Shown: positions 1 through 5,428 of the stretch, one piece after another
How the letters are laid out: each line of letters begins with the position of its first letter
How positions within the stretch are numbered: position 1 is the stretch's first letter
DNA from: an uncultured Salinimicrobium sp.
GTDB taxonomy: Bacteria; Bacteroidota; Bacteroidia; Flavobacteriales; Flavobacteriaceae
Assembly: GCA_946887025.1 (NCBI GenBank)
Contig: CAMPJY010000161.1
Location: forward strand, 1-5,428
Reading direction: 5' to 3'
Length of the DNA: 5,428 bases
Notes under the pieces: generated by a model
Seen by the model: the letters and a program-made list of their open reading frames with translations, nothing else
Database searches by the model: none
What the model was told of the DNA's origin: nothing
Made by a program: the position numbers and the translations under genes

Positions 1-52
1 CGCCAGGATCTCCAGATCCTGGCGCAACCGGGCGGGAATCTCCAGATTCCCG
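1..52 (+). repeat. Paired-hairpin unit I
   Basis: Hairpin one has 10-base arms (1-10 and 15-24) around the TCCA loop. Hairpin two has 8-base arms (33-40 and 45-52) around TCCA. The linker at 25-32 is CAACCGGG. Positions 1-53 match 127-179 with a single difference (28 C versus 154 A), so units I and III are recent copies of each other or are kept alike by conversion. The first hairpin begins at the window edge, so its outer limit is unknown. Confidence 0.85.
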
Positions 53-65
53 TAAATGCTGTCAC

Positions 66-114
66 GGCGATCTGGAGATCGTCACCCGGTGGGTCCAATC
101 TGGAGATTTGGACC
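66..114 (-). repeat. Paired-hairpin unit II, inverted
   Basis: Both loops read TGGA on the plus strand, so this pair is inverted relative to its neighbours. Read on the minus strand, the hairpin at 114-92 comes first (one bulged base). The linker CACCGGGT (91-84) follows, then the hairpin at 83-66 (one non-Watson-Crick position, 67/82). The linker aligns with CAACCGGG of unit I if one gap is allowed. The short inverted pair ATGCT (56-60) and AGCAT (115-119) brackets the unit. Its arms have diverged more from perfect pairing than those of units I and III, which suggests an older copy. Confidence 0.75.
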
Positions 115-124
115 AGCATACTGC

Positions 125-178
125 TGCGCCAGGATCTCCAGATCCTGGCGCAAACGGGCGGGAATCTCCAGATTCCCG
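125..178 (+). repeat. Paired-hairpin unit III, next to lspA stop
   Basis: The first hairpin has arms of 12 bases (125-136 and 141-152) around TCCA, because the outer TG and CA also pair. The second has 8-base arms (159-166 and 171-178). The linker between the 10-base core arms and the second hairpin is CAAACGGG (151-158). The unit ends 4 bases before the last base of the lspA stop codon (183), so in the lspA mRNA it would form a structure directly after the coding region. Confidence 0.85.
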
Positions 179-182
179 TGTG

Positions 183-794
183 TTACTCCCCCTTCTCTTC
201 CGCAGGAAAAGCTCTCTTATTGAATATCAGCAAAAGGAACACCCCTATCGTAATAGCAGAATCCGCAATGTTGAATACCGGCTCAAAGAAGGTGAAATAA
301 TCCCCTCCCCAGATTGGGATCCAGTCAGGCAGGTAACCCGACCAGAGCGGGAAATACAGCATATCCACCACCTTTCCGTGCATCAGGGTGCCGTAGCCCC
401 CTGCTTCGGGCAGAAAACTAGCCACCTGCTGATAACTGTCGTTAAACAGTACCCCATATAACACCGAATCAATTATGTTTCCGAAAGCCCCCGCAAAGAT
501 CATGGCGATGGAGACTATGAGGATCCGTGAACCGTTCTTCCGTACAGAATCCCACAGCCAGTAACCTATCCCGACGATCGCCACCAGCCTGAAACTGGTT
601 AACAGCAGCTTTCCGTACTCCCCGGGGATCTTAGCGCCCCAGGCCATGCCTTCGTTCTCCACAAAAAGGATGCGGAACCAGTCGAACACCCGGATCTCCT
701 CCCCCAACATGAAATGGGTCTTGATATAGAACTTCGAAATTTGGTCAATAAGTAATATGAGGAGGATTATTGCGGAAGCTTTTTTTAAGGACAT
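183..794 (-). CDS. lspA: Lipoprotein signal peptidase (signal peptidase II)
   Basis: This 203-residue inner-membrane aspartyl protease removes the signal peptide from diacylglyceryl-prolipoproteins in lipoprotein maturation. Family motifs appear in order: LIDQISK with D17 in the first membrane helix (about 6-23), VENEGMAWG with N47, AGAFGNIIDS (N106, D109), GKVVDML with D144, and FNIADSAI with N175 and D178. By alignment with the E. coli enzyme (D124 and D143), D144 and D178 are the catalytic pair. Hydrophobic stretches at about 6-20, 63-81, 90-112 and 176-191 fit four membrane helices. The protein is longer than the roughly 165-residue E. coli enzyme. Extra residues lie at about 115-137 and between the two catalytic aspartates (34 residues apart, against 19), an expansion I associate with Bacteroidota LspA. 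GNxxDR reads GNIIDS here. The ATG at 794 gives a proper first helix; no Shine-Dalgarno sequence is visible. The upstream gene ends 37 bases away. Confidence 0.96.
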   Translation of the reverse strand: MSLKKASAIILLILLIDQISKFYIKTHFMLGEEIRVFDWFRILFVENEGMAWGAKIPGEYGKLLLTSFRLVAIVGIGYWLWDSVRKNGSRILIVSIAMIFAGAFGNIIDSVLYGVLFNDSYQQVASFLPEAGGYGTLMHGKVVDMLYFPLWSGYLPDWIPIWGGDYFTFFEPVFNIADSAITIGVFLLLIFNKRAFPAEEKGE

Positions 795-817
795 CGGGTA
801 ATTTTATTAAAACAGCT

Positions 818-825
818 CAAAAATA
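818..825 (-). promoter_or_regulatory. Candidate -7 promoter box for lspA
   Basis: On the minus strand this reads TATTTTTG, a full match to the Bacteroidota -7 consensus TAnnTTTG. It lies 23 bases before the lspA ATG, which would give a leader of roughly 15-20 bases. No clear TTG-type -33 element is seen at the expected distance, and the region is AT-rich, so the match could be chance. The alternative is read-through from the upstream gene. Confidence 0.4.
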
Positions 826-842
826 CTAATATTATTTAGTAT
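823..842. repeat. AT-rich perfect dyad over a stop codon
   Basis: ATACTAA at 823-829 pairs perfectly with TTAGTAT at 836-842 around a 6-base TATTAT loop. The loop contains most of the stop codon (832-834) of the secreted-protein gene, and the left arm overlaps the candidate lspA -7 box. On the minus strand the arm is followed by a run of T, which resembles a weak terminator, but the stem has only one G:C pair. A protein-binding dyad or chance in AT-rich DNA are alternatives. Confidence 0.45.
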
Positions 843-1455
843 GGACCACTCTTATATCGCCGTTAATGGAGGAAAGCGCTATTTTATGTGCCCCGGAATT
901 TTTCCCGGAGAACTTCAGCTCCCCGTGCCGGGAATTTGCAGTTACCTGCGCGTCCTTTGCTTCCAGTTCAATGTTCCCGTTGAAGGTGTTGACAATGCCA
1001 TCGGCAGAAATCCCGGTAAGGTAACAGGAGCCGGATCTCAGCTGTATCAGCAGCTTATTATATTCCCCTGAAGCATGAACAGAAGCCAGGTTGGAGCTGA
1101 TATCTACAGACAGACCCTCGGGGATCTCCAGGAACACCTCCATGGCAAAAACCTTATGGGCACTGAGTTTGTCGTAACCACTCTGAAGGATTTCGCGGAA
1201 GCGGGAAGTCAGATACAGGGTCTCCCCTTTTATTTCTGAATCCAGGCTGATGCGGTTGTAATACTCCCCGTCGGAACGGGTCGTAATTCTGATTTCATCC
1301 ACTGCGGCGGTGCTTATGCTGATCCTGTAGATCTCATCAGCAGAAAGGACGATGGCATCGATGTTTTCTGCGCCGAGGGTTTGGGAAGTCTCCTTCTGCG
1401 CCAGCGCCAGAGTACCGGAAAGCATGAAAAAAAGAAGCAGTCTATTCTGCAGCAT
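832..1455 (-). CDS. Secreted DUF4097-like beta-repeat protein
   Basis: A 207-residue exported protein of unknown function. The N-terminus has a positive charge (R5), a hydrophobic core LLLFFMLSGTLAL, and a likely signal peptidase I site after ALA (residues 17-19). There is no lipobox cysteine, so it should be released to the periplasm or outside rather than lipid-anchored. The mature part is rich in short alternating strands. Its C-terminal half (about 115-207) has repeated turns FNGNIELEA, RHGELKFSG and INGDIRVVH, spaced about 20 residues apart. These resemble the right-handed beta-helix rungs of DUF4097/DUF2807 'adhesin' proteins. The family assignment is from pattern and unconfirmed; no catalytic motif is visible. 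I chose the ATG at 1455 over an in-frame TTG nine bases upstream. The gene follows an intrinsic terminator, so it probably has its own promoter, although no convincing -7 box is visible. Its stop lies 37 bases before lspA. Confidence 0.8.
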   Translation of the reverse strand: MLQNRLLLFFMLSGTLALAQKETSQTLGAENIDAIVLSADEIYRISISTAAVDEIRITTRSDGEYYNRISLDSEIKGETLYLTSRFREILQSGYDKLSAHKVFAMEVFLEIPEGLSVDISSNLASVHASGEYNKLLIQLRSGSCYLTGISADGIVNTFNGNIELEAKDAQVTANSRHGELKFSGKNSGAHKIALSSINGDIRVVHTK

Positions 1456-1493
1456 AGTATTCAAAAAATTTTAATCCCCTGCCCCCATAAAAC

Positions 1494-1532
1494 AAAAAAC
1501 GCTCCAAACCAGTTTCTGGCAGGAGCGCTTTT
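1494..1532 (-). terminator. Intrinsic terminator after the ileS-dksA unit
   Basis: On the minus strand AAAAGCGCTCC (1532-1522) pairs with GGAGCG plus five T (1505-1495), 11 pairs including one G·U. A nested stem, CCAG (1519-1516) with CTGG (1512-1509), sits inside. The transcript then runs into six T (1499-1494), a G and more T. It lies 18 bases after the TraR/DksA stop codon. The plus strand also ends in TTTT, so weak bidirectional activity is possible. It separates the upstream ileS-dksA pair from the two downstream genes. Confidence 0.9.
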
Positions 1533-1549
1533 CAATATCGGGATTTGAA

Positions 1550-1933
1550 TTAGCGTTGCAAATTCTTGGCCTCGATGCTCAAAGTGGCATGAGGTACTAA
1601 TTTAAGTCGCTCTTTGGCGATCAGTTTACCGGTTACCCTGCAGATGCCATAGGTCTTGCTTTCAATGCGCACCAGGGCATTCTTGAGATCACGGATGAAT
1701 TTCTCCTGGCGGATGGCCAGCTGCGAGTTGGCTTCCTTGCTCATGGTCTCGCTGCCTTCCTCGAAAGCCTTGAATGTTGGGGAGGTGTCGTCGGTCCCGT
1801 TGTTCCCGTCATTCATGTAAGCACTCTTGTACAATTCAAGCTGCTCTTTTGCCTTTTCGATCTTGGCCTGGATCAATACCTTGAACTCCGCTAGATCCGC
1901 ATCGCTGTAACGCTCTTTTACTTCTACTGACAT
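1550..1933 (-). CDS. TraR/DksA-family regulator, degenerate zinc finger
   Basis: A 127-residue cytoplasmic protein of the TraR/DksA family. Members bind in the RNA polymerase secondary channel and, in E. coli, act with ppGpp on rRNA and amino-acid promoters. Two charged helices (about 11-40 and 55-92) form the expected coiled coil, with an acidic, glycine- and asparagine-rich tip (NDGNNGTDD, 41-49). The C-terminal finger fold is recognisable as YGICRVTGKLIAKERLKLVPHATLSIEAK (in pieces, 95-123). At the canonical CxxC-17-CxxC positions the residues are C98, T101, S119 and A122, so zinc binding is very unlikely. I recall the same CRxTGKLI and PHATLSIEAK pattern from other flavobacterial homologues, so this looks like a lineage variant and not decay. 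The exact DksA tip motif (DxxDxA) is not present, so equivalence to E. coli DksA is uncertain. Its ATG follows the ileS stop by 2 bases (TAA-CT-ATG), implying cotranscription and probably translational coupling. Confidence 0.9.
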   Translation of the reverse strand: MSVEVKERYSDADLAEFKVLIQAKIEKAKEQLELYKSAYMNDGNNGTDDTSPTFKAFEEGSETMSKEANSQLAIRQEKFIRDLKNALVRIESKTYGICRVTGKLIAKERLKLVPHATLSIEAKNLQR

Positions 1934-1935
1934 AG

Positions 1936-4900
1936 TTAATCTTGTTTTTTAATAAACAATCTGGTCTCTACTTCATCAAAGGATATTTCGATCCCGTTGC
2001 TCACGTCTTCTGCAAATTCGAGGCTTGCAGTAAGGGTTTCGTTTTTAATATATTCTATGTTCGTTCGGACAGCCTCCTCGACCAGCCTGTCCTGCTGTAG
2101 GGTCACTTCTATCTTATCTGTCACTTCCAGGCCTGAATCCTTACGCAGATTCTGAATTCTGTTTACCAGCTCCCTCGCTATCCCTTCATTCTTCAGTTCG
2201 GGGGTGATGCTAATATCCAGTGCAACAGTAAGTTTACCCGAATTTGCTACCAGCCAGCCCTCGATATCCTGAGAGCTGATTTCCACATCTTCGTGGCCTA
2301 AAGTAATCAATTTTCCCGATATTCCAACTTCAATTTTCCCTTCCCGCTCAATCGTGCTGATTTCTTCCGCAGAAAAATTGTTTATTGCGCTGGAAACCAG
2401 CTTCATATCCTTTCCGAAACGGGGGCCAAGGACTTTGAAATTAGGTTTTATCTGCTTCACCAGCATGCCTGAAGCATCGTCGATGAGCTCAATTTCTTTC
2501 ACATTCACTTCTGAACGGATAAGGTCTGAAACCGCCAGGATCTCCCGTTTCTGAACCTCATCCAGCACCGGGATCATGATGCGCTGCAGCGGCTGCCGCA
2601 CCTTGATCATCTCCTTCTTCCGGAGGGAGAGTACCAGGGAAGAGATCGTCTGCGCCTTTTCCATCTGCCCTTCCAGCGACTTGTCCACGAAGGAATCGTC
2701 GGCGGTTGGGAAATCTGCCAGGTGAACGGATTCAAAAGCTTCTTTGGAAGTGGCTGAATTCAGATCCCTGTAAAGCCTGTCCATGAAGAAGGGCGCCACG
2801 GGGGCACTCAGCTTGGCTACGGTGTTCAGACAGGTGTAGAGGGTCTGGTAGGCGGAGATCTTGTCCTGCCCGTATTCCCCTTTCCAGAACCTTCTGCGAC
2901 ACAGGCGCACGTACCAGTTGCTCAGGTTCTCCTGCACAAATTCTGAAATTGCACGGGTTGCCTTGGTGGGTTCATAGTCGGCGTAGTAGCTGTCGACATT
3001 CTTCACCAGGCTATTCAGTTCTGAAAGTATCCAGCGATCGATTTCAGGGCGCTCTGACAGCGGAACGTCGGCTTCGGCATAGCTGAAGCCATCGATGTTT
3101 GCATAGAGCGTGAAAAACGAGTAGGTGTTGTACAGGGTGCCGAAAAACTTCCTGCGCACCTCTGAGATCCCTTCTATATCGAATTTCAGGTTATCCCACG
3201 GATTCGCGTTCGAAATCATATACCAGCGGGTGGCATCCGGCCCGAAGGCTGCAAGGGTTTCAAAAGGATCCACCGCATTGCCCAGGCGCTTCGACATCTT
3301 CTGCCCGTTCTTATCGAGCACCAGCCCGTTGGAAACAACATTTTTATATGCAACATCGTCGAAAATCATGGTGGCGATGGCGTGGAGGGTATAGAACCAG
3401 CCTCTTGTCTGATCCACCCCTTCGGCGATGAAATCGGCTTTTCTCCAGACATCCTCCACCTTCTCCTTGTTCTCCAGCGGGTAATGCCACTGGGCGTAAG
3501 GCATGGAACCGGAATCAAACCACACATCTATCAGGTCGGCTTCGCGTTTCATGGGTTTTCCTGAAGCGGATACCAGCACGATCTGGTCCACCACATTCTT
3601 GTGCAGGTCTACGGTCGCATAGTTTTCCTCGCTCATATTCCCAACCTCGAAGTCCTCGAAAATATCTTTTTTCATGAAGCCCGCTGCAACAGCCTTCGCC
3701 ATTTCAGCTTTCAGCTCCTCTATGCTGCCTATCATCAGCTCTTCCCTCCCGTCGTCCGTACGCCAGATAGGCAGCGGGATCCCCCAGTATCGCGAGCGGG
3801 ACAGGTTCCAGTCATTGGCGTTGGCAAGCCAGTTTCCAAAGCGGCCCTCCCCTGTGGATTTGGGCTTCCAGTTGATGGTCTGGTTCAGCTCGTACATCCG
3901 GTCCTTGATCTCGGTAACCTTGATGAACCATGAATCCAGCGGGTAGTACAGGATGGGCCTGTCGGTACGCCAGCAGTTAGGGTAGCTGTGCACGTATTTT
4001 TCAACCTTGAAGGCCCTGTTCTCTTCTTTTAGTTTGATGGCGAGCTCGACATCCACCGATTTCTCTGGCGCCTCCCCCTCATCATAGTATTCGTTCTTGA
4101 CGTATTTTCCGGCTAGTTCGCCCATCTCCTTCCTGAATTTCCCCTGCAGATCTACAAGTGGAACCAGGTTATCATTTTCATCCTTCACCAGTAAAGGCGG
4201 CACCTCAGGCTCGGCCTGCTTGGCTACCAGGGCATCATCCGCCCCGAAGGTGGGTGCGGTATGCACAATCCCCGTTCCGTCTTCCGTAGTCACGAAATCC
4301 CCTGCGATCACGCGGAAGGCGTTCTCCGGATTCTCATAAGGCTGGGCGTAAGGCAATAACTGTTCATATTGGATGCCTACCAGATCCTTTCCGAGGAAGC
4401 TTCCAGAAACGAAGTAAGGGATCTTGTCGCCTTGTTTATATGATTTCAGCGCCTCCTCATTCTCCACCTTTTTATACTTCTTGTCGAACTGTTTGTCGGC
4501 AAGGTTGCTGGCGACTATGATGCTGATGGGCTGAAAAGTGTACTGATTAAAGGTTTTCACCAGACTGTATTCGATTCTGGGACCCACCGTAAGCGCTGTA
4601 TTGGAAGGCAGGGTCCAGGGGGTGGTGGTCCAGGCGATGAAGAAGAGGTCCCCATCCAGCTTCGCCAGCTTCTTTGGAAGCGTACTTTTCTTCGCCTTGA
4701 ACATCGCAGTCACGGTGGTATCCGTCACATCCTGATAGGTCCCCGGCTGGTTCAGCTCGTGGGAGCTGAGGCCTGTACCCGCTTTTGGGGAATACGGTTG
4801 AATGGTGTAGCCCTTGTAGATCAGGCCTTTCTTGTAGATCTGGGAAAGCAGCCACCACACCGTTTCCATATATTTCGGCTCGTAGGTGATGTAGGGATCT

Positions 4901-5340
4901 TGCATATCCACCCAATAGCCCATTTTTTCAGTAAGGTCGTTCCACACGTCGGTATAGCGCATCACCGCATTACGGCAGGCCTGGTTGTATTCCTCGACGC
5001 TGATCTTCTTCCCGATGTCTTCCTTGGTGATCCCCAGTTCTTTTTCAACGCCCAGTTCTATCGGCAGCCCGTGGGTATCCCAGCCTGCTTTCCGTTTCAC
5101 CTGAAAGCCTTTCTGGGTTTTATAACGGCAGAAAATATCCTTGATGGAGCGCGCCATCACGTGGTGAATCCCCGGCAGGCCGTTGGCAGATGGGGGGCCC
5201 TCGAAAAAGATGTAAGGCCCCCTGCCCTCGCGGGTGGTGACACTTTTGGTAAACACATCGTTTTCTTTCCAGTAATCGAGGATTTCCTCCGCGATTTTGG
5301 GTAAGTCAAGTCCTTTATATTCAGGGAACTTCGCGCTCAT
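1936..5340 (-). CDS. ileS: Isoleucyl-tRNA synthetase, IleRS-2 type
   Basis: This complete 1134-residue class I synthetase attaches isoleucine to tRNA-Ile in the cytoplasm. Visible landmarks: the ATP-binding signature region GPPSANGLPGIHH (48-60) and GWDTHGLPIE (86-95). The CP1 editing domain has TTTPWTLPSN (238-247) and GTGIVHTAPTFGADD (355-369), where the conserved aspartate needed for clearing mischarged valine lies. WNLSRSRYWGIPLPIW (511-526) and DVWFDSG (605-611) follow, then GVDQTRGWFYTL (641-652) and KMSKR (681-685). A helical anticodon-binding domain spans about 760-900. The C-terminal region (about 900-1130, with KPNFKVLGPRFG at 965-976) matches the DUF5915-like tail of IleRS-2 enzymes in place of the bacterial zinc-binding end. 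The signature motif is GIHH (57-60), not HxGH. The ATG at 5340 gives the usual N-terminus. It is the first gene of the unit, with the TraR/DksA gene 2 bases downstream. Confidence 0.98.
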   Translation of the reverse strand: MSAKFPEYKGLDLPKIAEEILDYWKENDVFTKSVTTREGRGPYIFFEGPPSANGLPGIHHVMARSIKDIFCRYKTQKGFQVKRKAGWDTHGLPIELGVEKELGITKEDIGKKISVEEYNQACRNAVMRYTDVWNDLTEKMGYWVDMQDPYITYEPKYMETVWWLLSQIYKKGLIYKGYTIQPYSPKAGTGLSSHELNQPGTYQDVTDTTVTAMFKAKKSTLPKKLAKLDGDLFFIAWTTTPWTLPSNTALTVGPRIEYSLVKTFNQYTFQPISIIVASNLADKQFDKKYKKVENEEALKSYKQGDKIPYFVSGSFLGKDLVGIQYEQLLPYAQPYENPENAFRVIAGDFVTTEDGTGIVHTAPTFGADDALVAKQAEPEVPPLLVKDENDNLVPLVDLQGKFRKEMGELAGKYVKNEYYDEGEAPEKSVDVELAIKLKEENRAFKVEKYVHSYPNCWRTDRPILYYPLDSWFIKVTEIKDRMYELNQTINWKPKSTGEGRFGNWLANANDWNLSRSRYWGIPLPIWRTDDGREELMIGSIEELKAEMAKAVAAGFMKKDIFEDFEVGNMSEENYATVDLHKNVVDQIVLVSASGKPMKREADLIDVWFDSGSMPYAQWHYPLENKEKVEDVWRKADFIAEGVDQTRGWFYTLHAIATMIFDDVAYKNVVSNGLVLDKNGQKMSKRLGNAVDPFETLAAFGPDATRWYMISNANPWDNLKFDIEGISEVRRKFFGTLYNTYSFFTLYANIDGFSYAEADVPLSERPEIDRWILSELNSLVKNVDSYYADYEPTKATRAISEFVQENLSNWYVRLCRRRFWKGEYGQDKISAYQTLYTCLNTVAKLSAPVAPFFMDRLYRDLNSATSKEAFESVHLADFPTADDSFVDKSLEGQMEKAQTISSLVLSLRKKEMIKVRQPLQRIMIPVLDEVQKREILAVSDLIRSEVNVKEIELIDDASGMLVKQIKPNFKVLGPRFGKDMKLVSSAINNFSAEEISTIEREGKIEVGISGKLITLGHEDVEISSQDIEGWLVANSGKLTVALDISITPELKNEGIARELVNRIQNLRKDSGLEVTDKIEVTLQQDRLVEEAVRTNIEYIKNETLTASLEFAEDVSNGIEISFDEVETRLFIKKQD

Positions 5341-5428
5341 TGTATGCTGATTTCTAATGGTTGCGCGAAAATAAGGAATTTTGGGAAAAGGGAGGGGGAT
5401 AATGCGGGAAAAGTCGCGTAGGCCGCTT
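5341..5428. other. Upstream region of ileS, no gene seen
   Basis: These 88 bases hold the candidate ileS promoter and a strand-biased stretch, AAAAGGGAGGGGGAT on the plus strand (5386-5400). No coding frame, RNA gene or convincing repeat is visible. The neighbouring gene lies beyond the window, so its orientation is unknown. Confidence 0.6.
5366..5373 (-). promoter_or_regulatory. Candidate -7 promoter box for ileS
   Basis: On the minus strand this reads TATTTTCG, seven of eight positions of TAnnTTTG, followed by C as often seen in flavobacterial promoters. It is 25 bases before the ileS ATG, implying a leader of about 15-20 bases. No good -33 TTG element is evident; the upstream stretch is pyrimidine-rich on this strand. 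The leader is too short for a T-box, and none is expected in this phylum. Confidence 0.42.

Larger units (their letters stand above)
1..178. repeat. Array of six short hairpins with a common core
   Basis: Six inverted repeats lie at 1-24, 33-52, 66-83, 92-114, 125-152 and 159-178. All share ATC-TCCA-GAT or its reverse complement ATC-TGGA-GAT: a 4-base loop closed by three fixed pairs. Outside the core the arms differ (CGCCAGG, CGGGA, GGCG, GGTCCA) but still pair with their partners. The exceptions are one G·T pair (67/82) and one bulged T near 107-109. No reading frame here looks like a protein. The array fills the space between the window edge and the lspA stop, so it lies in the 3' region of the lspA transcript and may extend further left. 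Similarity to REP/BIME elements is inferred from architecture; I do not recognise a named family. I see no T-tract after any hairpin, so these are not ordinary intrinsic terminators. Confidence 0.9.

Noticed and set aside
1..178. CRISPR array
   Set aside because: The repeats are short palindromes in both orientations with similar short linkers. There are no unique spacers of regular length, and no cas gene is in view.
1..178. Integron attC sites or tandem intrinsic terminators
   Set aside because: No RYYYAAC/GTTRRRY core boxes or cassette genes are present, and no T-tract follows any hairpin.
108..461. Plus-strand open frame across the array and the end of lspA
   Set aside because: It begins inside the hairpins and runs antisense to the well-supported lspA, with no protein-like pattern.
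1119..1137. GGATCTCCAGG, resembling the array core, in the secreted-protein gene
   Set aside because: It has only a partial core with no paired arms and is within coding sequence.
1462..1469. -7 promoter box for the secreted-protein gene (ATTTTTTG on the minus strand)
   Set aside because: The leading TA is absent, and the distance to the ATG would leave almost no leader.
2533..2545. 13-base match to a hairpin arm (CGCCAGGATCTCC) inside ileS
   Set aside because: It lies in conserved coding sequence, lacks the second arm and is followed by unrelated bases, so it is best explained as chance.
4547..4915. Minus-strand open frame of 122 codons inside ileS
   Set aside because: It is a second frame within conserved ileS sequence; composition and context give no sign of a separate gene. 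The plus-strand frames opposite ileS are rejected for the same reason.
5341..5428. T-box or other riboswitch leader for ileS
   Set aside because: The likely leader is only about 15-20 bases, with no stem-loop or T-box sequence.

Overview
This window looks like chromosomal DNA of a Bacteroidota member, most likely family Flavobacteriaceae, with a base composition near half G+C by eye. Three things point there. The long IleRS-2-type isoleucyl-tRNA synthetase, the cysteine-poor TraR/DksA protein with a VPHATLSIEAK tail, and the extended LspA are all of flavobacterial type. The genes lack purine-rich Shine-Dalgarno sequences. Two gene starts are preceded by boxes resembling the Bacteroidota -7 element TAnnTTTG. 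The genus cannot be fixed from this window.

Layout: all four genes lie on the minus strand, so transcription runs from right to left. At the right edge is a short leader with a candidate promoter, then ileS (5340-1936) and, 2 bases after its stop, a TraR/DksA-family gene (1933-1550). A strong intrinsic terminator (1494-1532) follows. Next comes a small secreted beta-repeat protein of DUF4097 type (1455-832, start revised from a TTG to an ATG). lspA, prolipoprotein signal peptidase (794-183), follows after 37 bases that hold an AT-rich dyad and a candidate promoter. There is no gene in positions 1-182, which hold a dense array of six short hairpins running almost to the lspA stop codon.

Functionally this is a housekeeping block: isoleucine tRNA charging, a probable RNA-polymerase secondary-channel regulator, and lipoprotein maturation. 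One less conserved exported protein sits between terminator and lspA. It has an ordinary signal peptide without a lipobox, so it is not itself an LspA substrate.

The least explained part is the hairpin array. Each hairpin shares the core ATC-TCCA-GAT (or its reverse complement), while the outer arms differ between hairpins and still pair. The hairpins occur in pairs joined by a CA(A)CCGGG-like linker, and the middle pair is inverted. This resembles a REP/BIME-type palindromic family and may continue beyond the left edge. Two protein-level points also deserve attention: IleRS carries GIHH where class I synthetases normally have HxGH, and the DksA-like protein has lost three of its four zinc-finger cysteines.
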